Assembly: GCA_011369465.1 (NCBI GenBank)
Contig: DRQG01000109.1
Span: 1 to 64,000, forward strand
Direction: 5' to 3'
Source of the DNA: Caldithrix abyssi
GTDB lineage: Bacteria > Calditrichota > Calditrichia > Calditrichales > Calditrichaceae
DNA length: 64,000 nucleotides
Shown here: in pieces, positions 24,621-32,752 of the stretch
Position numbering within the stretch: the first letter of the stretch is position 1
Layout: the number at the start of each line of letters is the position of its first letter
Translations under genes and position numbers: made by a program
Notes under the pieces: model-generated
The model's database searches: none
What the model saw: the letters and a program-made list of their open reading frames with translations, nothing else
Told to the model about the DNA's origin: nothing

Positions 24621-26861
24621 CTAATTAATCCTGTAATTTATACCTAAATAGAAATTGCGTCCTTTTCCAGGTAGGTTATTTATACTCAGATGCTCATAGT
24701 AATAGCGATCTAAAATATTTTCGATACCCGCTTTAAGTCTCCATTGAGAACTTAATATAATTTGACTGCGAAGATTCAAAATGACAAAACCGGGCGTTTT
24801 ATCTTCCACTGTGGTTTTGTAGGCGATTCGATTTTGACTCGCTGCAAATCGTGCCTCCCCTTCAAAGAAATAACGTTCTCGTGTGTAGTTTATCTTTAAT
24901 CTGGCTTCCGCTGGGGGGATATAGGGTAAAGGCTCATTAAATACGGTGTTTTGTCCATAAGTGTAACCCGTACTCAAAAAGAATATCAACGAGTTGGTTA
25001 CCTGCCAGGATAAACTGCCCTCTGCGCCAAATAGATAGACAAGAGAAAAATTCTCATATTTTTTAAATTCGCCTTCCAGAATATATCCGCTTATATAATC
25101 GTTAATCCGGCTGGCATACGTAGTTAAACGCCAGCGTAATTTGTTCGATTTCCAGTTTATCCCGCTTTCTACCTGAATGCTTCGTTCCGGTTTGAGCGAC
25201 GGATTTCCATAATAAAAAAAGTTATCCTGAACATTATATAACATATATCCATAATTTTCCAAATGAGTGGGTAAACGCTGGCTGTTTCCCAGTTTAAATA
25301 CAGCGGATATATTGTCGTTAAAGCGATATTCATAATTTGCGCTTATACCGAATACATGGTACTGATTTTGCAGGTCCGATTCCGGATACAAAGATTGCAA
25401 AGGCCTTTTGCCGTAGGAGTTGAGGACATTCCTCAAAGAATAATCAAAACGAGCATCGAGGCGAAAACTGCTTTGCCTGGATAAAATCCGATTATATTTT
25501 AAAGAGATAGCTGCGTTGTTAATTCGCGCATCGGCAATGTTTATAAGATAGGCCGGCGCCTTATCTGCTTGTATTGGGTACATATCCATATCTGCAAAAG
25601 CGGCAAGTTGATAATACTCGAGCCGACCCGTAAATATATTTTGCATATCGGCAATTGTAAAAGACATTATTAAACCGCTTGTGGAAGATGTTCCGTACAT
25701 GGGCATGTACATACCCGGCATAACGTCCCGGTTAAATATTTCTTCGATGCTTCGGCCGTAATCGTCCATCCAGTGTTTAACCGTGTTATAATATAGCTTT
25801 AAAGAAAAGCGATTCCATAGCGGAGTGATGTCTTTGGCGTTGTATTCCAAATTGAAAATGTGTGATTGAGTCTTCCGGGCATCCATAATTAACGCAGGGT
25901 AGCCGATATCCCAGGCATTGTCGCCAATGTAATAAAAATGTAAATCCGACTTCGAACCGATTTTTCTGCCTAAACTCAAAGCATAATTATTTTTATTAAA
26001 ACCGGAATTACCGATAAGGCGGTTTTTTCCGGCATAGTATGCGTCGGATTTCTTTACAGACCCCGAAAGCCGGATTGCCCAATCGTTGTTAGAACTGTAA
26101 TTAGCTTTAAAACGAAAACGTCTCAAAGCAGAAACAGATTCATACCCCCCTTCGCTTTCTAAAAAAAACGATTGTTGGTAATCGGCTTTTTCCGTTACGA
26201 AATTGAGAGAGCCTCCTATCGTTTGGTTATGCTCCAAATCGAAAGAACCTTTGGATAACTGCGCTTGTTCGAGATTTTCCACCTCGATGTAAGCCGTGAT
26301 CGGATCCATCCGATCCACGCAGGCATAAAACATTTTTGCTCCATCAATTGTAATGCTGATTTGCCCCATACTGCTGCCGCGGATGGAAGGCTCGGATGCA
26401 AAATTAGCGCGTTTGAACAAATTTACGCCCTCAAAACGCTGAATAATATCTTCTGTATTATTTAACCATTTGTTGCGATTGGGGTTTAACGGATCTTGCT
26501 CTAAACGTTCTGCAAAAACGGTAATTTCTTCTTTCATGCTAAGTACAGCCGGTTGCAAATCTATATGCAATACCTTGCACGTATCCTCGGGAATATTAAC
26601 GGTATAACTGAGCGATTCAAATCCGATACGTTTTACCTGGAGACGGTAGGACCCATCGGGAAGAATAAATTCAAAATGTCCGTCCAGACCGGTTGAGGCG
26701 CCTAAGGTATCGTTTATAACGATATTGACATGGGGAAGAGCCAGTCCATTTCTGGCATTGTACACATAGCCATGCAGCTTAACCGAAGGCCATGCATACG
26801 CCAGGCAGGCAAAAATGAATAAAATCAGGGGAACAAACATAAACTGACGTAAAACTTTCAT
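24621..26861 (-). CDS. TonB-dependent receptor, OprC/NosA-like (putative copper receptor)
   Basis: This 746-residue outer-membrane receptor has a signal peptide (1-23), a carboxypeptidase-regulatory-like beta domain (about 28-105), a plug (about 110-225), and a barrel ending in a terminal strand NFYLGINYRIN. The plug contains C181-x3-M185 followed by DPITAYIE, and the barrel has H363-x-M365. This CxxxM plus HxM pair is the copper-binding site described for Pseudomonas OprC. A Met-rich loop (MPGMYMPMYG, 381-390) follows. Import of copper across the outer membrane, energised by TonB, is inferred. The gene follows the Met/His-rich lipoprotein at 26979. Confidence 0.85.
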   Translation of the reverse strand: MKVLRQFMFVPLILFIFACLAYAWPSVKLHGYVYNARNGLALPHVNIVINDTLGASTGLDGHFEFILPDGSYRLQVKRIGFESLSYTVNIPEDTCKVLHIDLQPAVLSMKEEITVFAERLEQDPLNPNRNKWLNNTEDIIQRFEGVNLFKRANFASEPSIRGSSMGQISITIDGAKMFYACVDRMDPITAYIEVENLEQAQLSKGSFDLEHNQTIGGSLNFVTEKADYQQSFFLESEGGYESVSALRRFRFKANYSSNNDWAIRLSGSVKKSDAYYAGKNRLIGNSGFNKNNYALSLGRKIGSKSDLHFYYIGDNAWDIGYPALIMDARKTQSHIFNLEYNAKDITPLWNRFSLKLYYNTVKHWMDDYGRSIEEIFNRDVMPGMYMPMYGTSSTSGLIMSFTIADMQNIFTGRLEYYQLAAFADMDMYPIQADKAPAYLINIADARINNAAISLKYNRILSRQSSFRLDARFDYSLRNVLNSYGKRPLQSLYPESDLQNQYHVFGISANYEYRFNDNISAVFKLGNSQRLPTHLENYGYMLYNVQDNFFYYGNPSLKPERSIQVESGINWKSNKLRWRLTTYASRINDYISGYILEGEFKKYENFSLVYLFGAEGSLSWQVTNSLIFFLSTGYTYGQNTVFNEPLPYIPPAEARLKINYTRERYFFEGEARFAASQNRIAYKTTVEDKTPGFVILNLRSQIILSSQWRLKAGIENILDRYYYEHLSINNLPGKGRNFYLGINYRIN

Positions 26862-26896
26862 AGTTTGATATCATCCTTCAAAAAAATGAATATATA

Positions 26897-26914
26897 GGCG
26901 CGCCGAAGCGCGCC
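26897..26914 (-). other. Very stable UUCG hairpin between lipoprotein and receptor genes
   Basis: GGCGCGC pairs with GCGCGCC around a 4-nt loop. On the transcribed (minus) strand the loop reads TTCG with a C-G closing pair, the exceptionally stable UUCG tetraloop. A T-run follows only after about 10 nt, so it is a poor terminator. An mRNA-stability or processing element, or partial termination between the two genes, are the options. Confidence 0.5.
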
Positions 26915-26978
26915 GTTCGTCGATTATCCGGATAGATGTTTCCATATCCGTATATCCGTATGCGGACGGGACAAAGAA

Positions 26979-27773
26979 TTATTCCACGGTTACCACAAAT
27001 TTTGTAGAAGCAATAGTAGTAAACGCATTGTTAATATCAAGATTAATATCCCATTCGCCGGACATGGTGAAATTTACTTTTCCCTTATAGTGTCCCATGG
27101 TTTGATGAACCGGGTTCTCGTTGTTTGGTGAACCATGACCGCTGTTGTTGCCCATATCCATCCACGGTTCCATGCTCATCTGCATATTTTCCACGGCAGG
27201 GAAACTCATCATAGACGTCTTTTGATGGAGGCAAAATTCGATATCGTTCATTCCTACCTGCCATTTGTCATTTTCCACCAGGGTAATAAAATATTGAACA
27301 CTGTCGCTACCCGTCACTTTTTTTACAAGACTGGCCGGTGCCACATCAAACTCAACTTTCACAGTTCCGGATTCTTGATTGTCCTGCCGGGTAAAACTGA
27401 TTTCCATTTGCCACATTCCGGACATGATGAAAACAACTGCGCAGGAAAAATAGCCGTTTTCAGCTTTATCGCTAAGCGGATTTTCATACGGTGCACTATG
27501 TATCATCGTACCCATATCCATAATCGGTTTAAGAGTTATCTGAGCATTGGAAATACTTTTCTTGCTGGCGGAATCGCTTATAGCCAAATGGAAGCGGTTG
27601 TAGCCAACAAAAGGGGTTTTTTCAACAAATATCTCTATTTTTGTGCCTTGGGCAAATCCTTCGGCTAATTTAGAGTAACTTGGAAGCTCGTTATCCGTCG
27701 GATTGGATGTAGTATCGTTACAGGCGACAAAAATACTGATCATAAATACCAATAAATAAATATAATATTTCAT
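26979..27773 (-). CDS. Met/His-rich lipoprotein with two FixH/YtkA-like repeats
   Basis: This 264-residue lipoprotein has a lipobox ending at Cys18. Two homologous halves are visible. Each has P-x-MDMG (85-88 and 205-208), then a histidine (His92; His213), a Pro/Asn-rich loop, G-[YH]-[FY]-x2-x-V-x-F-x-MSG-x-W, and a closing strand. This pattern matches FixH/YtkA-like Ig-fold domains often linked to metal or copper handling. A GGAAGGAAG Shine-Dalgarno supports the start. It lies just upstream of the OprC-like receptor, so delivery or capture of copper is a reasonable guess, not shown. Confidence 0.75.
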   Translation of the reverse strand: MKYYIYLLVFMISIFVACNDTTSNPTDNELPSYSKLAEGFAQGTKIEIFVEKTPFVGYNRFHLAISDSASKKSISNAQITLKPIMDMGTMIHSAPYENPLSDKAENGYFSCAVVFIMSGMWQMEISFTRQDNQESGTVKVEFDVAPASLVKKVTGSDSVQYFITLVENDKWQVGMNDIEFCLHQKTSMMSFPAVENMQMSMEPWMDMGNNSGHGSPNNENPVHQTMGHYKGKVNFTMSGEWDINLDINNAFTTIASTKFVVTVE

Positions 27774-28180
27774 ATAAACTTCCTTCCGGTCAGTTGTAAT
27801 CTATTATCTATTTTTATTAAGAAATATATACCGCAAAGGAGAAAAGTCGGGTCTGTGCGATTAAAAGACAGATAAACGCATATATGCCCATTCGGTGTTA
27901 TATTGGACGAAGGTAACCCGCTATAACCGCAAGACTTTATCTCAGGGTATATTTTCAATAGGGAAAGTGGAAACTCCGCCTCGATCGGACATACCGGTCC
28001 GTTTCGACTACAACTAATGCCAATCTGCAATCTGCTTGAATTCAATCAATTAAAGCAGACGCAATTTGAATGAATAACATTGTTGCCGGTCAATAAACGT
28101 TTAAAATGCGCCTTAAACTATGCACTGCCAAGAGCATTCCATGTTAAAAGCGCTCGAAGTCTCCGCTTAATAGCATTATT
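27774..28180. other. 407-nt non-coding gap in the copper locus
   Basis: There is no supported gene. A 91-codon minus-strand frame (27770-28045) has no Shine-Dalgarno and no recognisable composition, and overlaps the lipoprotein start, so I treat it as chance. A short palindromic stretch (CGGAC...GTCCG, about 27986-28001) is present. I do not recognise a riboswitch, terminator or promoter with confidence; a long leader or a decayed gene are both possible. Confidence 0.4.
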
Positions 28181-28627
28181 TTAAGAGAGGATGTTGGGAG
28201 GTTTCGTTTTTGTTTCCGGATAATAGGTATAGAGCGTGTGATCAGGTTTAGAGTATTTTGAGTCAAACCAATATACAAAAGGCCGTTTTATTCCGGTCAA
28301 CAGGCCATCGAACGTGTAGTGGTGATCGTTTAAGATATGATTGGTATGGCAAGAAGCCTTGTTAATAGCGCAGGCCGAAGACGCCGTCATTGGCCTGGGA
28401 GACGCTTCGCCGGTGGAACAGCAGGCGCAGCAATTTTCACCGGAATTCGGCGGGCAACTGCAACCGCAGTCCCTTGTATTTTCTTCTGTGGAACAAGCTT
28501 CTGTATGAACATCCGTTTTTTCTGTCAGTTGTCCATAAATAAAGTAAAAGTCTCCTGAAAGAGAAAACAAATACAAGGTGATAGATAAGACGAATAATCT
28601 ACTTAAAATAATCTTACGGAAAATCAT
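28181..28627 (-). CDS. Cys/His-rich exported protein, function unknown
   Basis: This 148-residue protein begins at ATG 28627; a longer frame would need a TTG with no support. The hydrophobic N-terminus (about residues 6-33) is a signal peptide or anchor. It then has a dense cysteine cluster (C45, C54, C56, C58, C66, C67, C69, C70, C86, C93) with histidines 94, 97, 102 and 103. Such a cluster suggests thiolate metal binding. I do not recognise the family. It is the first gene after the palindrome-containing promoter at 28698-28734 and leads into the lipoprotein and receptor genes. Confidence 0.6.
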   Translation of the reverse strand: MIFRKIILSRLFVLSITLYLFSLSGDFYFIYGQLTEKTDVHTEACSTEENTRDCGCSCPPNSGENCCACCSTGEASPRPMTASSACAINKASCHTNHILNDHHYTFDGLLTGIKRPFVYWFDSKYSKPDHTLYTYYPETKTKPPNILS

Positions 28628-28697
28628 TAATCCATTTTTCCGGTTAAATATGAATAATTTTATTTTAAAATTTTGGATTAAAAAAGTCAAAAATAAA

Positions 28698-28734
28698 TTA
28701 AGATAAACATATCTTAATTAGTATTATGATTCAA
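28698..28734 (-). promoter_or_regulatory. Promoter with operator over the -10 box
   Basis: On the minus strand, TTGAAT (28729-28734) is followed after 17 nt by TATGTT (28706-28711). The -10 box lies inside a perfect 8-bp inverted repeat, TTAAGATAAACATATCTTAA on the plus strand (28698-28717). That geometry is typical of a repressor operator. It would control the Cys-rich gene and perhaps the whole copper locus. The regulator is not in the window. Confidence 0.55.
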
Positions 28735-28931
28735 TACAAATAATTATGACCGGTTTAAAAATGGTTTAAAAGAGATTCAAAGCTTCATTAATATTTAGTT
28801 AGGAAGATAATTTAGTTAAGAATATAACAATAAACAGTATTGAGTTGTAAGGGGGACTAAAAACAGCATCAAAAAAAATCGAATAATCCGCAATCCCTTC
28901 ATATTAGGAACGATTTTTCTTTAAAAAAAAT

Positions 28932-28959
28932 TTGAAAAGAATTCAACCGGTTTTATATT
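28932..28959 (+). promoter_or_regulatory. Candidate promoter of the Spy-like gene
   Basis: TTGAAA (28932-28937), a 16-nt spacer and TATATT (28954-28959) lie about 40 nt before the start codon at 29000. The region 28735-28931 between the divergent promoters is AT-rich with nothing else I can name. Confidence 0.4.
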
Positions 28960-28999
28960 GAAGATTAAAAAATAAAATATGCTAAGAAAGGATGATGTT

Positions 29000-29509
29000 A
29001 TGTACCGTTTGACAAAAATTATATCGTTTACCCTGATTAATGTTTTATTTTTATTTGCTCAACAGGGTATTGTTAAAGAAAACAAGAGGCAAGATAATCA
29101 GGTAAGTCTGGAAACGATGTTGGAACTGATGAAACTGGATATCAAGGCTAAAAAAATTGTACTCATAAATGAATCGATGAATTTTACGCCACAAGAGGAA
29201 GAAAAGTTTTGGCCGGTGTATAAAAAATACGACGCCGAAATGAGCGAAATATTTGATGATGAATTAGAACTGATAAAAGAATATGCCCGCAACTATGTAA
29301 AAATGACCGGCGACCTGGCTGAAAAGTTGTTGGAACGCTCGTTGCAATTGGAAGAAATGAAGATAAAAATTAAAAGGAATTATTTTAAAAGATTTAAAGA
29401 ATCCTTACCTACGGTTAAAGCAGTGAAGTTTTATCAGGTTGACGGGCGTATTAACAGGATGATCGAATTGCAAATTATGGCCCAGGTGCCTGTACTGGAA
29501 GCCGATTAA
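29000..29509 (+). CDS. Periplasmic Spy/CpxP-like helical protein
   Basis: This 169-residue protein starts from ATG 29000, which has an AGAAAGGA Shine-Dalgarno; the earlier ATG at 28979 has none. A signal peptide ends near AQQG. The rest is a charged helical protein with FTPQEEEKFWPVYKKYDAEM, a long E/K-rich helix and LPTVKAVKFYQVDGRINRMI. The helical hairpin with an LTPEQxxxFWPxY-like motif resembles Spy/CpxP-type periplasmic chaperone/sensor proteins. Function is inferred only from this resemblance. It is the first gene of the envelope cluster. Confidence 0.55.
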   Translation: MYRLTKIISFTLINVLFLFAQQGIVKENKRQDNQVSLETMLELMKLDIKAKKIVLINESMNFTPQEEEKFWPVYKKYDAEMSEIFDDELELIKEYARNYVKMTGDLAEKLLERSLQLEEMKIKIKRNYFKRFKESLPTVKAVKFYQVDGRINRMIELQIMAQVPVLEAD

Positions 29510-29529
29510 TTCAGATATACGAGTGCCAG

Positions 29530-30120
29530 ATGAAACACCTTCGTACTTTGATATTTGTATTGTTTCTTTATTTACCGCTTTCAGCCCAGTATATTGTGGG
29601 AATAAACTATGATATTTCCGTCCCCGGCGGGGAGTTGAAAGATTTTATATCCGAGACCAGTTTATTGGGATTCAGTTCAGCCGGACGCGTATATGTGGAT
29701 AAAAACAAAAGCGTCGGTTTAAATATCGGATGGACACGCTTCCTGCAAACATCGGATGAACCGCTTTATCATGATGGAAAATGGTACTACGGAGTACAGC
29801 AAAGGTCCGTTTACATTATGCCCTTCTTGCTGAATTTTCATTATTATTTTAATGTAACTAAAGATACCCGACTATTTGCCGGTGTAAATGCGGGATTTTA
29901 TTACGTTATTCAAAAATTTAAACTAAACAAGGAAAAACTGCTGGATAATACTTTGCATCCGGGTTTCGCTCCGGATGCAGGGATAATTCAAACCTTGTCT
30001 TCCGGGGTTAGAGGGATTCTCGGCGTTCGCTACAACTATGTAATCCCAGTCAGAAACAGCGCTAATTTCAATTATTGGAACTTCTACATCGGGTTTGTCA
30101 TACAAACATCCTATTTTTGA
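29530..30120 (+). CDS. Small outer-membrane beta-barrel protein
   Basis: This 196-residue protein has a signal peptide (1-19, ending LSAQ). It then shows barrel-like strands such as VGINYDISVPGGELKDF, FLLNFHYYFNVTKDTRLFAGVNAGFYYVI, and a terminal aromatic strand ending IQTSYF, the expected C-terminal Phe of outer-membrane proteins. It resembles the OmpX/opacity-type 8-stranded barrels. The substrate or partner is unknown. It is 20 nt after the Spy-like gene, so probably co-transcribed. Confidence 0.65.
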   Translation: MKHLRTLIFVLFLYLPLSAQYIVGINYDISVPGGELKDFISETSLLGFSSAGRVYVDKNKSVGLNIGWTRFLQTSDEPLYHDGKWYYGVQQRSVYIMPFLLNFHYYFNVTKDTRLFAGVNAGFYYVIQKFKLNKEKLLDNTLHPGFAPDAGIIQTLSSGVRGILGVRYNYVIPVRNSANFNYWNFYIGFVIQTSYF

Positions 30121-30336
30121 TGGTTATTCTGATTCTATTAATAAGGTATCTTACCACGCCGGTTTAATTCCATTATACAACCTTAATATTAGGATTCCAT
30201 AACAGTACGGCGTAATTTACGAAGGGATAAGATTTGTCCGAATATTTAAAATTCTGTAAATTAAAATTTATTTAAAAAAAATTCTTCGGCTGTAGCACAG
30301 AGTTATTTACATACTTAAATACATAGTGAGGATAGA

Positions 30337-30885
30337 ATGAAAATAGTTGCCCTAAAGATTTTTATAATGACATCATTGTTTTTTCTTTCCTGCTCGCCAT
30401 TGTCGTTCCAGAGTGATTATAAACCGGATGCGGATTTTAGCGGTCTGAAGACATTTAAGTTTTATAAAAGCGAAAAGATTGCCAATGACGCTTTGGCCAG
30501 TCGTCCCATGTTACGGGATAAGATTCGCGGCGCCATACGCCAGGCTCTGATACAAAAAGGCTATCGGGAAGATAAAAACAAGCCCGATTTTATGATCGTC
30601 CTGTTTGGCGGCCTGAAAGGGAAAATACCGACCTCCGGATGGGGATATTATCAGTGGTACAATCCGTGGTGGGGATCGGCGGCGTATTCCAACCGTGAAA
30701 TAGATGTAAGCCACTACGAGCAGGGTTCCCTGGTGATCGATATGGTTCTGGCAAATAATAAAGAGTTGATCTGGCGGGGGATTGCCGACGGGATTACAAG
30801 AGAAAAACTGAGCCCGCAGGAACTTGATGAAGCCGTTGAGTATGTAGTAAACAAGATTCTAAACGATTTTCCTCCCGAAAACTAA
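30337..30885 (+). CDS. DUF4136-family lipoprotein
   Basis: This 182-residue lipoprotein has a lipobox near FFLSC (Cys19). The mature part has the DUF4136 pattern: SDYKPDADFSGLKTFKFY at the start, then IRGAIRQALIQKGYRED, KPDFMIVLFGG, the aromatic loop GYYQWYNPWWG, a GSLVIDMVLANNKELIWRGIADG strand, and a final amphipathic helix. The function of this widespread domain is unknown. A GAGGA Shine-Dalgarno precedes the ATG. Confidence 0.8.
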   Translation: MKIVALKIFIMTSLFFLSCSPLSFQSDYKPDADFSGLKTFKFYKSEKIANDALASRPMLRDKIRGAIRQALIQKGYREDKNKPDFMIVLFGGLKGKIPTSGWGYYQWYNPWWGSAAYSNREIDVSHYEQGSLVIDMVLANNKELIWRGIADGITREKLSPQELDEAVEYVVNKILNDFPPEN

Positions 30886-30913
30886 ACCATTTTTAAAACG
30901 ACAGAGAAAACCA

Positions 30914-31588
30914 ATGACCTCAAACTACACAGTAAAAAAGAAAATAGGATCAATAATATATATTACTCTTTTAATATTTTTATTTTCCTCATTCGGCAAC
31001 GCGCAATCGCTTTGGGGGAAAAAATATACGTTGCCGAAATTTGAAATTACACCGTTTACCGGTTATATGCTCGGCGGCTATCTGAATGTTTATCAGGGGC
31101 AAGTCAGTATAACCGATAACCAAAATTACGGGTTATCGTTTGTTTACACGGTTCCTTTTGGAAAAGGCGTCCAGGTGGAAGCGTTTTGGCTCCGTCAGCA
31201 ATCAAGCCTGAATTTGCAGGAGCGCGGTGATTTTGGGAAAAAGAAACTTTTCGACATAGATACTCATTATATGCAAATTGGCGGTATATATGGGGTGCGC
31301 AACAAAAACTGGATGCCCTTTGGCTCGATGTCATTCGGTTTAACGTTGTTTCATCCGCAATCTTTTCAATATTCCGATGAATGGCAATTTTCCATTACCG
31401 TAGGAGGAGGACTCAAATACTATTTAACACGGCATTTTGGTTTACGGCTTCAGGCTCGGGCCCTGATCCCTTTATACTGGAACGGCGGCGGCATTTGGTG
31501 CGGTCCGGGAGGATGTTCTGTGGGAATTGGTTCCACTTCGCTTATGCTTCAGGCCGACTTTACCGCCGGATTAATGATCACCTTATAG
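30914..31588 (+). CDS. Outer-membrane beta-barrel protein
   Basis: This 224-residue protein has a signal peptide (about 1-31, ending GNAQ). Repeated amphipathic strands follow: FEITPFTGYMLGGYLNVYQG, YGLSFVYTVPFGKGVQVEAFWL, and HFGLRLQARALIPLYWNGGG. A CGPGGC loop near residue 195 could form a disulfide. The predicted fold is a small barrel of unknown role. It follows the DUF4136 lipoprotein by 28 nt. Confidence 0.6.
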   Translation: MTSNYTVKKKIGSIIYITLLIFLFSSFGNAQSLWGKKYTLPKFEITPFTGYMLGGYLNVYQGQVSITDNQNYGLSFVYTVPFGKGVQVEAFWLRQQSSLNLQERGDFGKKKLFDIDTHYMQIGGIYGVRNKNWMPFGSMSFGLTLFHPQSFQYSDEWQFSITVGGGLKYYLTRHFGLRLQARALIPLYWNGGGIWCGPGGCSVGIGSTSLMLQADFTAGLMITL

Positions 31589-31676
31589 TATTTACCAACG
31601 GCCATTGATGATATCTAATATAAACCTATCTGATATTGATGAGTGACCCAAATGATCTAAAGCGAACGTTTATCCG

Positions 31677-32738
31677 ATGAGAGCACCTTCGTACAAAATA
31701 ACTAATCAATCTTTCCTTACTCTGCTCATATTCCATTTTCTTTTACTGCTTCCTATCCTCTTGAAAGCGCAGAAAACAGATATTGTTATTCTTGATAACG
31801 GCGATCGCCTTACCGGTGAGATAAAATGGATGGAACAGGCCGTTTTAAAATTTAACACCGACGCCATGAGCTACATAGATATTAAATGGAAGAAAATAGT
31901 TTATCTTAAAACTACAAACAGTTTCAGGGTAGAAAACAGTGATGGTAGTTTGTTTTTTGGGATGTTGGAAACCGACAGCCTGAAAAAGGAACTGATTGTG
32001 GGCATCGGCTCCAAGGCCAACCGTGTTGATATGGATGATGTAGTGGAAATTAGTGAAGTAAAAGATACGTTCAGGAAGGGACTCAATCTTTCCGTTGACC
32101 TTGGTTTTACTTATACCAAGGCCAGCGACATCGTACAATTTAATTTGAGCGGCGATGGCGGGTACAGTACCTTATACTGGGATCGTAATTTTTCATTTCG
32201 TTCCGTATTAACTTTGCAAAATGATACCAGCTTCACGAAGAATCAAAATGTGAAGGTAACCTTATATCGGTTACTGCCCAACAAATATTTTTTAACCGGT
32301 TTTGCCGGTGCAACACAAAATACAGAGCTTGGTTTAAAAATGCGTTTGTCTTTTGGCGGCGGCGGCGGACGTCATCTGCTTAGGACAAATAACAGTATCC
32401 TGCGCGCCGCCATTGGATTGCAGGGTACGCGCGAGTGGCAATACGGAACCTCTGAGGTAAAAAATAATCTGGAAAGCGTTTTTGCCGCGGGATATGAAAA
32501 ATTTATGCTTTTTACGCCCAAACTCAACATAAATATCTCAATACAAGCCTACCCCAACCTCACCGAAACCGGCCGGTATCGTATTGATTTTGATGCCAAA
32601 ATAAAATGGGAACTGATAAAAGATCTTTTTTGGGGAATCACCTTTTATGATAACTTTGATAGCAAACCTCCACAGGAAAGCAGCGGAGAAGGCCAGAATG
32701 ACTATGGAATTACCCTCTCTTTAGGCTGGAAATACTAA
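31677..32738 (+). CDS. DUF481-type outer-membrane protein with a small N-terminal beta domain
   Basis: This 353-residue protein has a signal peptide (1-32, ending LKAQ). Residues about 35-118 form two short beta modules (ILDNGDRLTGEIKWMEQAVLKF and VENSDGSLFFGMLE) of the kind that precede DUF481 domains. The rest (about 130-353) is DUF481: GLNLSVDLGFTYTKASDI, GGGGGRHLLR, TREWQYG, then strands to the C-terminal LGWKY. DUF481 proteins are porin-like barrels induced by envelope or salt stress in some bacteria; no specific role is shown here. Confidence 0.75.
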   Translation: MRAPSYKITNQSFLTLLIFHFLLLLPILLKAQKTDIVILDNGDRLTGEIKWMEQAVLKFNTDAMSYIDIKWKKIVYLKTTNSFRVENSDGSLFFGMLETDSLKKELIVGIGSKANRVDMDDVVEISEVKDTFRKGLNLSVDLGFTYTKASDIVQFNLSGDGGYSTLYWDRNFSFRSVLTLQNDTSFTKNQNVKVTLYRLLPNKYFLTGFAGATQNTELGLKMRLSFGGGGGRHLLRTNNSILRAAIGLQGTREWQYGTSEVKNNLESVFAAGYEKFMLFTPKLNINISIQAYPNLTETGRYRIDFDAKIKWELIKDLFWGITFYDNFDSKPPQESSGEGQNDYGITLSLGWKY

Positions 32739-32752
32739 CAGAAAGGCCAATT

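Noticed and set aside
27770-28045. 91-codon minus-strand frame upstream of the lipoprotein
   Set aside because: No Shine-Dalgarno, no signal or domain pattern, and it overlaps the supported lipoprotein start.
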